8,990 nt of DNA from Clostridia bacterium (GTDB lineage: Bacteria > Bacillota > Clostridia > DUPQ01), in contig JAUUZV010000096.1 of assembly GCA_030592085.1 (NCBI GenBank), forward strand, positions 1 through 8,990. Direction: 5' to 3'. The notes beneath the pieces were generated by a model. It was given only the letters and a program-made list of their open reading frames with translations, had not been told where the DNA came from and did no database searches. This document shows, one piece after another, positions 1-5,657 of the stretch (its first letter is position 1; each line of letters opens with the position of its first letter). Made by a program: the position numbers and the translations under genes.

Positions 1-1022
1 CCTGAACCATGAGTTCTAGGAATAACACCAACTTCTGAATATAAGTCTCTTAAATCACCCAAAGAACGACCGTCAACTCTCTTGCCTTCTTCAAATATAT
101 AATCTCTTATTACTTTCTTTTCAAGTTTATAAATACATTCTCCAATAACATCTGGAGTTTCTTCATATTTTTCGCTAACTTGTGCATTGATTTTATCTGT
201 TAAAGCATTAATATTAACGTCTCTTTGAGTCTTTTCTTCTTCTAAAACTGCAATTTTCATATCAGCAATAGCAAAATCTTCAATTTCTTGATAAATTTCT
301 TTTGGAATATCACTTGATTCATATGTGAATTTTTCTTTACCTATTTCACTTTGAATACTTGATATAAACTCACACATATGTTTAATTTCAGTTTGTCCTA
401 CCATTAATGCATCAAACATTTCATCATCAGGAACCTCATTAGCTCCAGCTTCTATCATACAGATTTTATCCACATTACCTGCTAGAGTAACATACATTTC
501 AGAAACAGCACGTTCTGCAGCATCTGGATTCAATACAACTTTTCCATCTACGATACCAATAACAACACCTGCAATAGGTCCATTAAATGGTATGTCAGAA
601 ATAGTAACAGCAATTGATGCTCCAATCATAGCTATGATTTCAGGTTGAAAATCTTGTTCAACTGACATAACAGTACATACTACAGCTACATCATTTCTAA
701 TATCTTTAGGGAATAATGGTCTCATTGGTCTATCAATGCTTCTAGAAACCAATACAGCTGCATCAGATGAGCGACCTTCTCTTTTTTTGTATCCTCCAGG
801 AATTCTACCAACTGAATACATTCTCTCTTCATAATCCACCATTAATGGAAAATAGTCGATACCTGGTCTTGGACGATTACTTGCAGTAGCTGTACATAAT
901 AGAACAGTTTCTCCATAGCTAATCAAACAAGCTCCATTGGCTAGCAAGGCATGTTTTCCTGTTTCAACAATTAACTCTTTACCAGCGAACATAGTTTTAT
1001 AGATTTTGTGATCTTTGTGCAT
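1..1022 (-). CDS. pnp: Polynucleotide phosphorylase (PNPase), N-terminal part, cut by the window edge
   Basis: PNPase degrades RNA 3' to 5' by phosphorolysis in the cytoplasm, releasing nucleoside diphosphates, and works in mRNA turnover. I translated the leftward frame: about 340 codons are visible of the roughly 700 usual for the family. The first RNase PH domain shows the hallmark run DYFPLMVDYEERMYSVGRIP around residues 56-75, followed by GGYKKREGR and SRSIDRPMRPLFP (about 93-105). An alpha-helical linker with many E, K and D residues spans about 240-310. The second RNase PH domain opens with KRVDGRS and VGVIPRTHGSG at the window edge. The start ATG (1022-1020) is fixed by a perfect AGGAGG five bases upstream. 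The gene lies downstream of rpsO on the same strand, the classical rpsO-pnp order, and is separated from it by a terminator and a long hairpin. The S1 and KH domains would lie outside the window. Confidence 0.97.
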   Translation of the reverse strand, partial: MHKDHKIYKTMFAGKELIVETGKHALLANGACLISYGETVLLCTATASNRPRPGIDYFPLMVDYEERMYSVGRIPGGYKKREGRSSDAAVLVSRSIDRPMRPLFPKDIRNDVAVVCTVMSVEQDFQPEIIAMIGASIAVTISDIPFNGPIAGVVIGIVDGKVVLNPDAAERAVSEMYVTLAGNVDKICMIEAGANEVPDDEMFDALMVGQTEIKHMCEFISSIQSEIGKEKFTYESSDIPKEIYQEIEDFAIADMKIAVLEEEKTQRDVNINALTDKINAQVSEKYEETPDVIGECIYKLEKKVIRDYIFEEGKRVDGRSLGDLRDLYSEVGVIPRTHGS

Positions 1023-1027
1023 AATTT

Positions 1028-1033
1028 CCTCCT
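1028..1033 (-). promoter_or_regulatory. Ribosome binding site of pnp
   Basis: A full AGGAGG (extended on its 5' side to AAAAGGAGG) lies five bases before the pnp ATG. It fixes the start at residue MHKDHK rather than at the later in-frame Met of TMFAGKE. Confidence 0.9.
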
Positions 1034-1047
1034 TTTACACATTTAAT

Positions 1048-1153
1048 GGTTATGGGGAAAATATTACTTTTCATAGAAAACAAAAACACAAACCTCTTTT
1101 AGGTTCAAGTTTTTGTTTTCATTTCTTTAAGCTAATATTTTCTTCCCATAGCC
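1048..1153 (-). other. Long imperfect hairpin in the pnp leader, candidate RNase III or autoregulatory site
   Basis: Nested inverted repeats fill the space between the rpsO terminator and the pnp ribosome binding site. From outside in, 1048-1056 pairs with 1145-1153 (nine positions with one A-C mismatch in the leftward RNA). Next, 1057-1066 pairs with 1133-1142 (ten perfect pairs after a 2-nt bulge). After an internal loop, 1076-1087 pairs with 1109-1120 (twelve perfect pairs). Finally, 1091-1095 pairs with 1101-1105 around a 5-nt loop. That is about 35 pairs in about 106 nt. In Escherichia coli the pnp leader folds into an RNase III substrate used for PNPase autoregulation. Equivalent function here is inferred from position and shape only. 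The inner 12-bp stem has no U-run directly after it, so a simple terminator is less likely. Confidence 0.6.
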
Positions 1154-1162
1154 AGCTTTCAA
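1140..1162 (-). promoter_or_regulatory. Possible weak promoter for pnp
   Basis: Reading leftward, TTGAAA (1162-1157) is followed after about 17 bases by AATATT, which lies in the outer stem of the hairpin. The -10 matches consensus at only four of six positions. It could give pnp its own start downstream of the rpsO terminator, but read-through from rpsO explains expression equally well. The start would delete the outer helix of the hairpin. Confidence 0.2.
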
Positions 1163-1174
1163 TATTTTATTGAT

Positions 1175-1206
1175 AAAAAGAGTACGGTGGAAAACCACCG
1201 TATCTC
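1175..1206 (-). terminator. Intrinsic terminator after rpsO
   Basis: In the leftward RNA, GAG, a bulged A and TACGGTGG pair with CCACCGTA and CTC around a TTTT loop, and five U residues follow directly (1179-1175). The stem begins four bases after the rpsO stop codon. It should at least partly separate rpsO from pnp. Confidence 0.88.
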
Positions 1207-1209
1207 ATC

Positions 1210-1473
1210 TTATTTTCTTAATCCTAATTCTTTAATTAGCGTACGATATCTTATGACATCTTTTCTGCTCAAGTACTTTAACAAGCCTCTTCTTTGTCCA
1301 ACCATTTTTAATAGTCCTTGTCTTGAATGATGATCTTTTTTGTGAATTTTTAAATGTTCATTCAAATGATTTATTCTCTCAGTTAGAATCGCAACCTGTA
1401 CTTCTGGTGATCCTGTGTCACTATCATGTAATTTATATTTTGCAATTACTTCTTGTTTGTTTACTGTGTCCAT
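1210..1473 (-). CDS. rpsO: Small ribosomal subunit protein S15 (uS15)
   Basis: S15 is a primary 16S rRNA binding protein of the 30S subunit that organises the central domain. The 87-residue product has the usual family length of 87-90. The helical S15 signature is intact: HDSDTGSPEVQVAILTERI (residues 16-34), HLNEHLKIHKKDHHSRQGL (36-54) with the HHSRQG RNA-contact region, and RRGLLKYL (61-68). The start ATG lies eight bases after AAGGAG (1487-1482). The gene has its own promoter pair upstream, a foldable leader and a terminator immediately downstream, and it precedes pnp in the same direction. S15 commonly represses its own synthesis through its mRNA leader; the leader here could serve that role. 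Confidence 0.98.
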   Translation of the reverse strand: MDTVNKQEVIAKYKLHDSDTGSPEVQVAILTERINHLNEHLKIHKKDHHSRQGLLKMVGQRRGLLKYLSRKDVIRYRTLIKELGLRK

Positions 1474-1499
1474 TATTCATTCTCCTTAAATTTTAATCG

Positions 1500-1548
1500 C
1501 CACTGGCCAAGTAATAAAGTTGGAGTATCCATAAAACTTAGCACATGG
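1500..1548 (-). promoter_or_regulatory. Foldable rpsO leader, candidate S15 autoregulatory element
   Basis: The leader between the predicted start of transcription (about 1555) and the rpsO ribosome binding site can fold into a single long arm. CCAT (1548-1545) pairs with GTGG (1503-1500), then comes a 2x2 internal loop. GCTAAGT (1542-1536) pairs with ACTTGGC (1512-1506) with one G-U pair. An inner hairpin TGGA-TAC-TCCA lies at 1531-1521. S15 leaders in several phyla bind S15 through different folds, so the presence of structure fits, but I cannot match it to a known class by eye. Confidence 0.4.
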
Positions 1549-1561
1549 TTACCGGTTATAA

Positions 1562-1590
1562 ATACTAACATACCCGGGTATCCTTGTCAA
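1562..1590 (-). promoter_or_regulatory. Main rpsO promoter with a palindrome in its spacer
   Basis: Reading leftward, a perfect -35 TTGACA (1590-1585), a 17-base spacer and the -10 TAGTAT (1567-1562) preceded by an extended -10 TG fit a housekeeping sigma-70/SigA promoter. The spacer contains the perfect 12-bp palindrome ATACCCGGGTAT at 1570-1581, an unusually GC-rich island in AT-rich DNA and a possible operator. Confidence 0.8.
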
Positions 1591-1598
1591 TTGAATTG

Positions 1599-1627
1599 AT
1601 TATATCACTAAACTCATTTATTTGCCA
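1599..1627 (-). promoter_or_regulatory. Possible second, upstream rpsO promoter
   Basis: A perfect -10 TATAAT (1604-1599) with an extended TGA element (1607-1605) lies just downstream of the dehydrogenase stop. The matching -35 position reads TGGCAA (1627-1622), three of six, and falls inside the last dehydrogenase codons. With the promoter at 1562-1590 it would form a tandem pair for rpsO. Confidence 0.4.
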
Positions 1628-2439
1628 TAAATCAAGAAAACAGCATATTCACTTAACCTGGTTGGAAGAAGTGTAAAAAGAAGTTTAAAAACTTTATATT
1701 TAAACCCTACAGTTACTGCTATAGAAGGATGTTTTTTATTCACTTGTTTATTAATTTCTTTTGCGATAACAATTGGATTGCTACCATTAATTTCATCTTT
1801 TTCCATAACACCAATAGATCGCTTTGCTCTAATAAAATATGGAGATTTTTCAGTTGTGTTAGTTGTATACACCCTGTTGGCAGTAAAATTAGTTTTTATA
1901 TCCCCTGGTTCAATTACTGTTACAGAAACATGATGTGGTCGTAGTTCATTTCTCAATGTTTTTGAATAAGATAGAAGGGCAGCTTTTGACGATGAATATA
2001 ATCCTTGAAATGGTAATGATACATAACCAGCTACTGAACCTATATTAATAATCTGACCATACCCTTGTTTTCTAAAATGTGGTAATACTTGGTTACTAAC
2101 TTCCATTACACCAAATAGATTTACAACAAACATATCAATTGTTTCTTTTACAGTTGTATCTTCTAAAGCTCCAGCGATGCCGTATCCTGCATTATTAATT
2201 AGTACATCTATATTTTCACAATGAGCGTATATTAACTTTAGAGCTTGCTTGATGCTTAAGTCACTTGATACATCCATTGTAACCAAAGACATTGCACCTT
2301 CACAAAAAAGCTGTTCGCTTTCTAAAACTACTTTTCTAGTTGTTCCTATAACTCTATGTCCTAAACTTGCTAAATATTGGCCAGTTTTCTTTCCAATGCC
2401 TGATGAACCACCTGTAATTAATATTGTTTTACTCTTCAT
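1618..2439 (-). CDS. Short-chain dehydrogenase/reductase (SDR), candidate 3-ketosphinganine reductase
   Basis: A 273-residue classical SDR, an NAD(P)H-dependent oxidoreductase of the cytoplasm or membrane face. Visible motifs are the cofactor loop TGGSSGIG (9-16), NNAG (82-85), catalytic Asn107 in VVNLFG, Ser135, Tyr148 and Lys152 (YxxxK as YSSSK), and the PG motif at 178-179. Arg35 after the second strand (GTTRK) suggests NADP preference. The C-terminal tail (about 245-271) is hydrophobic and could associate with membrane, as in some lipid-modifying SDRs. The start ATG follows AGGTAGGAAAG. The gene is divergent from a serine-palmitoyltransferase-like synthase, whose product (a 3-keto sphingoid base) needs exactly such a reduction; this role is inferred from the pairing. 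SDRs are diverse, so a steroid, sugar or fatty-acyl substrate remains possible. No terminator follows, so transcripts may run into rpsO. Confidence 0.9.
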   Translation of the reverse strand: MKSKTILITGGSSGIGKKTGQYLASLGHRVIGTTRKVVLESEQLFCEGAMSLVTMDVSSDLSIKQALKLIYAHCENIDVLINNAGYGIAGALEDTTVKETIDMFVVNLFGVMEVSNQVLPHFRKQGYGQIINIGSVAGYVSLPFQGLYSSSKAALLSYSKTLRNELRPHHVSVTVIEPGDIKTNFTANRVYTTNTTEKSPYFIRAKRSIGVMEKDEINGSNPIVIAKEINKQVNKKHPSIAVTVGFKYKVFKLLFTLLPTRLSEYAVFLIYGK

Positions 2440-2469
2440 TTGCTTTCCTACCTTAAATATATTGTATTC

Positions 2470-2475
2470 ATTATA
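2470..2475 (-). promoter_or_regulatory. Possible -10 element for the dehydrogenase
   Basis: A perfect TATAAT (leftward, 2475-2470) lies about 30 bases before the dehydrogenase ATG. The expected -35 region is only TA repeats with no recognisable hexamer, so the promoter may be weak or activator-dependent. Confidence 0.4.
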
Positions 2476-2498
2476 TACTATATACTTTATATATATAC
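2472..2498. repeat. TA-rich repeated heptamer in the divergent promoter region
   Basis: Three copies of TATATAC begin at 2472, 2479 and 2492, within a nearly pure A/T stretch between the divergent dehydrogenase and synthase genes. They overlap the dehydrogenase -10 and could be a binding site or merely low-complexity, easily melted promoter DNA. Confidence 0.45.
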
Positions 2499-2548
2499 TT
2501 GAAACATTAGAATTTGATTAAGAAACTATTAGTAGGTCATAAACTCCA

Positions 2549-2577
2549 TTGTTCCAGTCTATTGCTTGTGATAAAAT
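2549..2577 (+). promoter_or_regulatory. Probable promoter of the serine-palmitoyltransferase-like gene
   Basis: TTGTTC (2549-2554), a 17-base spacer and TAAAAT (2572-2577) with an extended -10 TGA immediately before it. The -35 is weak (three of six) but the extended -10 is good. It would start a leader of about 30 bases. A perfect inverted repeat, GATAAAA at 2570-2576 and TTTTATC at 2580-2586, overlaps the -10 and the start site. Confidence 0.5.
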
Positions 2578-2612
2578 TTTTTTATCGTAAAAGGGAAAGT
2601 GAGTGTTTTAAG

Positions 2613-3800
2613 ATGGACATCTTTACAAAATGTAAAAACTTTACAAGAGCAAGAGAAGCGATTGCTGCAGGAATCTATCCATATTTTCATGCGTTAGAAA
2701 GTAAACAAGATACTGAAGTAATAATGGAAGGTAAATCAATCATTATGTTAGGTTCTAATAATTACTTAGGACTTACTTCAAATCAACGTTGCATAAATGC
2801 AGGAAAAAACGCTTTAGAACAGTATGGAACAGGTTGTTCTGGGTCTAGGTTTTTAAATGGAACATTAGTACTTCATCTAGAATTAGAAAAGCAGTTAGCA
2901 GATTTTGTTAATAAAGAGGCTGCTCTTACTTTTAGTACTGGTTTTCAAACTAACCTTGGTGTTATATCTTCTATTGCTAGTAAAGGAGACTATATATTAT
3001 CAGATCGTGAAAACCATGCTAGTATTGTAGATGGATGTAGATTATCATTTGCTAAGACACTTAAATATAAACATAACAATATGGAAGATTTAGAATGTTT
3101 ATTAAGAAAAATTCCTAAAGAAAATGGTGTACTAATTATAACCGACGGTGTTTTTAGTATGGGTGGCGATATATGTAATCTTCCCGAATTAGTTAGATTA
3201 AAGAAAAAATATGGAGCCAGACTCTTTGTTGATGATGCTCATGCACTTGGTATGATCGGAAAAAATGGTAGAGGTACAGCTTCACATTTCGGATTAGAAG
3301 ATGATGTTGATATTATAATGAGTACTTTTTCTAAATCTCTTGCTAGTTTAGGTGGATTTATTGCAGCAAGTGATCAAGTAATCCATTATATTAAACATGC
3401 TTCTAGGCCATTTATTTTTAGTGCTTCAGTTCCTCCTTCTAATGCAGCTGTTGCTTTAGAAGCAATTCATATAATGAAAGAACAACCAGAGCGGGTTATA
3501 GACTTACAAAAAAATGCTGATTATATGAGAAAAGGGTTTATTAAAAGAAATATTCCAATTGGTAATTCAACTACAGCTATTATCCCTGTTATGACTTATA
3601 CAACAGAGCGTACATTTCTTATAACAAAGTTGTTATTAGAAGCAGGTGTTTATGTTAATCCTGTTATTGCTCCTGCTGTTAGTGAAGGCGAATGTCTCTT
3701 ACGGACAAGTTATACAGCTACACATACAAAAGAACAGCTAGATAAAGCCTTAGATATTTTTGAACAAGTTTTTAAAGAAGTTAATAAAATAAAAAATTAA
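2613..3800 (+). CDS. Alpha-oxoamine synthase, serine palmitoyltransferase-like
   Basis: A PLP-dependent enzyme of the alpha-oxoamine synthase family, which joins an amino acid to an acyl thioester with loss of CO2. The 395 residues from the ATG at 2613 are the usual length. Key residues are His135 in DRENHAS (stacks on PLP), Asp207 and His210 in VDDAH (a variant of VDEAH), the PLP lysine Lys241 in TFSKSLAS, and Arg364 in LLRTSYTAT (carboxylate binding). The GSRFLNGT run (77-84) and the FSKS lysine motif match serine palmitoyltransferases; KAS III-independent relatives such as biotin-pathway KAPA synthase and 2-amino-3-ketobutyrate ligase usually have a GK lysine motif. An N-terminal YPYF (22-25) and NPVIAPA (349-355) also recall Bacteroidota enzymes. 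The frame is open upstream to a TTG at 2514, but conservation starts at MDIFTK and the promoter lies inside that extension. The ribosome binding site is weak. An acyl-carrier protein is not adjacent. Glycine C-acetyltransferase is the likely default mis-annotation. Confidence 0.9.
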   Translation: MDIFTKCKNFTRAREAIAAGIYPYFHALESKQDTEVIMEGKSIIMLGSNNYLGLTSNQRCINAGKNALEQYGTGCSGSRFLNGTLVLHLELEKQLADFVNKEAALTFSTGFQTNLGVISSIASKGDYILSDRENHASIVDGCRLSFAKTLKYKHNNMEDLECLLRKIPKENGVLIITDGVFSMGGDICNLPELVRLKKKYGARLFVDDAHALGMIGKNGRGTASHFGLEDDVDIIMSTFSKSLASLGGFIAASDQVIHYIKHASRPFIFSASVPPSNAAVALEAIHIMKEQPERVIDLQKNADYMRKGFIKRNIPIGNSTTAIIPVMTYTTERTFLITKLLLEAGVYVNPVIAPAVSEGECLLRTSYTATHTKEQLDKALDIFEQVFKEVNKIKN

Positions 3801-4648
3801 GAAAGAGAAGATATCTTTTTATATAAATCTTTAAATATATCATTTCGTTTTAGTTGATAAGCTATTTCAATAAGATGTCGGCGTTTATCAACTGAATACA
3901 TAAAATCATCACTTAATATAGGACTGTGTACAAAGTTAGTAAGTACCCAGTCCTTATTTATTAGATATGCAATTACAGCTATATCCCAAATAACTCGTGT
4001 TGTTGCTAAATCATTGTTAATAGCATCTAAAACTATATTTATTAATTCTTTTGCAATTGCTGAATTCCCCATACACGCTTTTAGTTCTGGTACTCCCACA
4101 GATAAATGTGAAGCTACTTTTTGACATGGTATCTGTACTAGAGATACTCCACAATCAAATAATACTTTTGAGGCTTTAATATCTTGTTTTAAATTGAATT
4201 CTCTAGCATATGGAAATGAAATCTCATTTCCCCCTAACCAAATAACTTTTATTTTTTCAATTATTTCAGGTGCTAATAAAATAGCACTTGATATGTTAGT
4301 TGGAGCTCCAATTGCTGCTACATACAAAGGATTGTCTTTAGAATGTTCATTTGCTTTTTTTATTAAGTCTCTTATCGCATCATTATAACAAGGTTTATCT
4401 CCTAGAAATCTTTTAGAGCCTTTAAACACAAACCCATCACTATTAATATTAAGTAATTTTGTTAAACGACAAATTTCATCATAACTTCGTAACATACCAT
4501 CTTCTGGTCCACTAGATCGCTCGTTGTGAAATGGTGCTGCATAAACTGCAATTAAGTTTATTTCATCTGATAATATGGCATAAATTAGTGCAAATTGGTC
4601 ATCAACTTCATTATATGTGTCTGTATCTAATACAACATCAATTTTCAT
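3797..4648 (-). CDS. Nucleoside hydrolase of the inosine-uridine preferring (IUNH) family, NExDD variant
   Basis: A 283-residue member of the IUNH fold, calcium-dependent enzymes that split nucleosides into base and ribose in salvage. The N-terminal metal motif reads DTDTYNEVDDQFAL (8-21), two residues longer than the textbook DTDPGxDDA, with Asp8, Asp10, Asp16 and Asp17 kept. Further family landmarks are AIGAPTNIS (112-120, usually ALGPLTN), IWLGGNE (136-142), REFNLKQD (149-156) and Asp222 in WDIAVIAYL, the likely last metal ligand. GMLRSYDEI (51-59) looks specific to this subfamily. Substrate cannot be read from sequence; ribosyl ligands other than common nucleosides are possible. An in-frame ATG exists 12 bases upstream (4660), but GGAGAG lies between the two ATGs with six-base spacing, so 4648 is the start. 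The stop overlaps that of the converging synthase. No own promoter is evident behind the secF terminator. Confidence 0.88.
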   Translation of the reverse strand: MKIDVVLDTDTYNEVDDQFALIYAILSDEINLIAVYAAPFHNERSSGPEDGMLRSYDEICRLTKLLNINSDGFVFKGSKRFLGDKPCYNDAIRDLIKKANEHSKDNPLYVAAIGAPTNISSAILLAPEIIEKIKVIWLGGNEISFPYAREFNLKQDIKASKVLFDCGVSLVQIPCQKVASHLSVGVPELKACMGNSAIAKELINIVLDAINNDLATTRVIWDIAVIAYLINKDWVLTNFVHSPILSDDFMYSVDKRRHLIEIAYQLKRNDIFKDLYKKISSLS

Positions 4649-4670
4649 TATTCTCTCCATATATTTTTAC

Positions 4671-4702
4671 AAAAAGTATACCACACGATGTGTGGTATAC
4701 TT
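4671..4702 (-). terminator. Intrinsic terminator after secF
   Basis: A perfect 13-bp stem, AAGTATACCACAC at 4674-4686 with its complement at 4690-4702, closes a 3-base loop. In the leftward direction it is followed by TTTTTGT. It begins about ten bases after the secF stop. On the other strand no T-run follows, so it appears one-directional. Confidence 0.9.
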
Positions 4703-4712
4703 AGAAACTTTA

Positions 4713-5657
4713 TTATGCAGTTAATTTTTTCTTTAAGTGTGCTCGTTTTTTCCACATCATCCACAATGGTGTGGCAATGAAAATAGATGAATACGATCCA
4801 CTGGCTAGTCCAATAATAAGAGGTAATGCAAACTCTTTGATTGATCCAACATTGTAAATTACAGCAAATATATATAATGTTACAACTGTAAGTAATGTTG
4901 ATATTAGAGTATTAATAGTTCTAGGTAATGATTGAATTATTGAAGTATTAACTAGAGTTTCAATATCTGATTTTTGCATTAAACCTGTGTTCTCTCGAAC
5001 CCTGTCATAAATAACAATTGTATCATTCATGGAATAACCAATAATGGTTAATATAGCCGCAATGAATACTTCATTAACAGGTATGTTAAATACTGTATAT
5101 ACAGCTAACATAATAAGAGCATCATGTAACAGTGCTGCTATTCCACAAAGTGCTGCTGCTAAACCTGACATAACTCTAAAACGAATCCATACATAAAATA
5201 CAATTAATATAATTGCTAACGCTGCTGCTGATAATGACTTGTTTCTCATTTCTATACCAATAAATGGTTCTACAGATTGAATTTGAATATCTGCATCAGC
5301 TTTTGCTAATCCATCAGCTACTAAACTATCAATTGCATTATTAATTTCTTCTGAAGTCAATGTATTGTCTTTAGAAACTTTTATTGATAGCAAAGCAATG
5401 TTATTACTATTGTCTTCTGGGTTAAAGGTTTCTTCTTTTTGTAATGTCAAATCTTTATTTAATAATCCTTCAAGAAGTTGTTCAACCTCACCCTGGTCAT
5501 AGTCATTATTGTTCATTTCAATTTTAATAATTGTTCCACCTTCAAATTGAATATCCCAATTAAATCCACCATTTATTAAGAAGAATAAACCACCAATTAG
5601 TATTAATACTAATGAAGCGATGAAGAAATATTTTCTTTTACCAATAACGTCCATCAT
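4713..5657 (-). CDS. secF: Protein translocase subunit SecF
   Basis: SecF pairs with SecD in the membrane and uses the proton gradient to complete export through SecYEG. From the chosen start the protein has 314 residues, typical of stand-alone SecF. A first membrane helix (about 10-29) is followed by WDIQFEGGT (34-42, the SecF equivalent of DFTGGT) and an extracytoplasmic domain to about residue 140. Five more helices follow, including RFRVMSGLAA (159-168) and HDALIMLAVY (178-187), plus the signature IGYSMNDTIVIYDRVREN (206-223) and SLPRTINT (243-250). The frame is open ten codons further, but AAGGAGG (5671-5665) lies seven bases before the ATG at 5657, inside the last secD codons. That ATG overlaps the secD TGA as ATGA, so translation is likely coupled. 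A second ATG follows directly. Confidence 0.96.
   Translation of the reverse strand: MMDVIGKRKYFFIASLVLILIGGLFFLINGGFNWDIQFEGGTIIKIEMNNNDYDQGEVEQLLEGLLNKDLTLQKEETFNPEDNSNNIALLSIKVSKDNTLTSEEINNAIDSLVADGLAKADADIQIQSVEPFIGIEMRNKSLSAAALAIILIVFYVWIRFRVMSGLAAALCGIAALLHDALIMLAVYTVFNIPVNEVFIAAILTIIGYSMNDTIVIYDRVRENTGLMQKSDIETLVNTSIIQSLPRTINTLISTLLTVVTLYIFAVIYNVGSIKEFALPLIIGLASGSYSSIFIATPLWMMWKKRAHLKKKLTA

Noticed and set aside
1076..1120. Inner 12-bp stem before pnp read as a simple terminator
   Set aside because: The stem is almost all A-T, no U-run directly follows it in either direction, and it is nested in a larger helix; a terminator for rpsO already exists at 1175-1206.
1729..1944. Small plus-strand open frames inside the dehydrogenase, aldolase and isomerase genes
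   Set aside because: Each lies antisense to a well-supported gene, lacks a ribosome binding site and shows no recognisable domain.
2514..2612. In-frame N-terminal extension of the synthase from a TTG codon, with a hydrophobic stretch
   Set aside because: There is no ribosome binding site before the TTG, the likely promoter lies inside the extension, and family-type sequence begins at the ATG at 2613.
5654..5656. Mollicute code in which TGA means tryptophan
   Set aside because: secD ends at TGA exactly at the secF start, the tryptophan codons I checked are TGG, and no clear gene contains an in-frame TGA.
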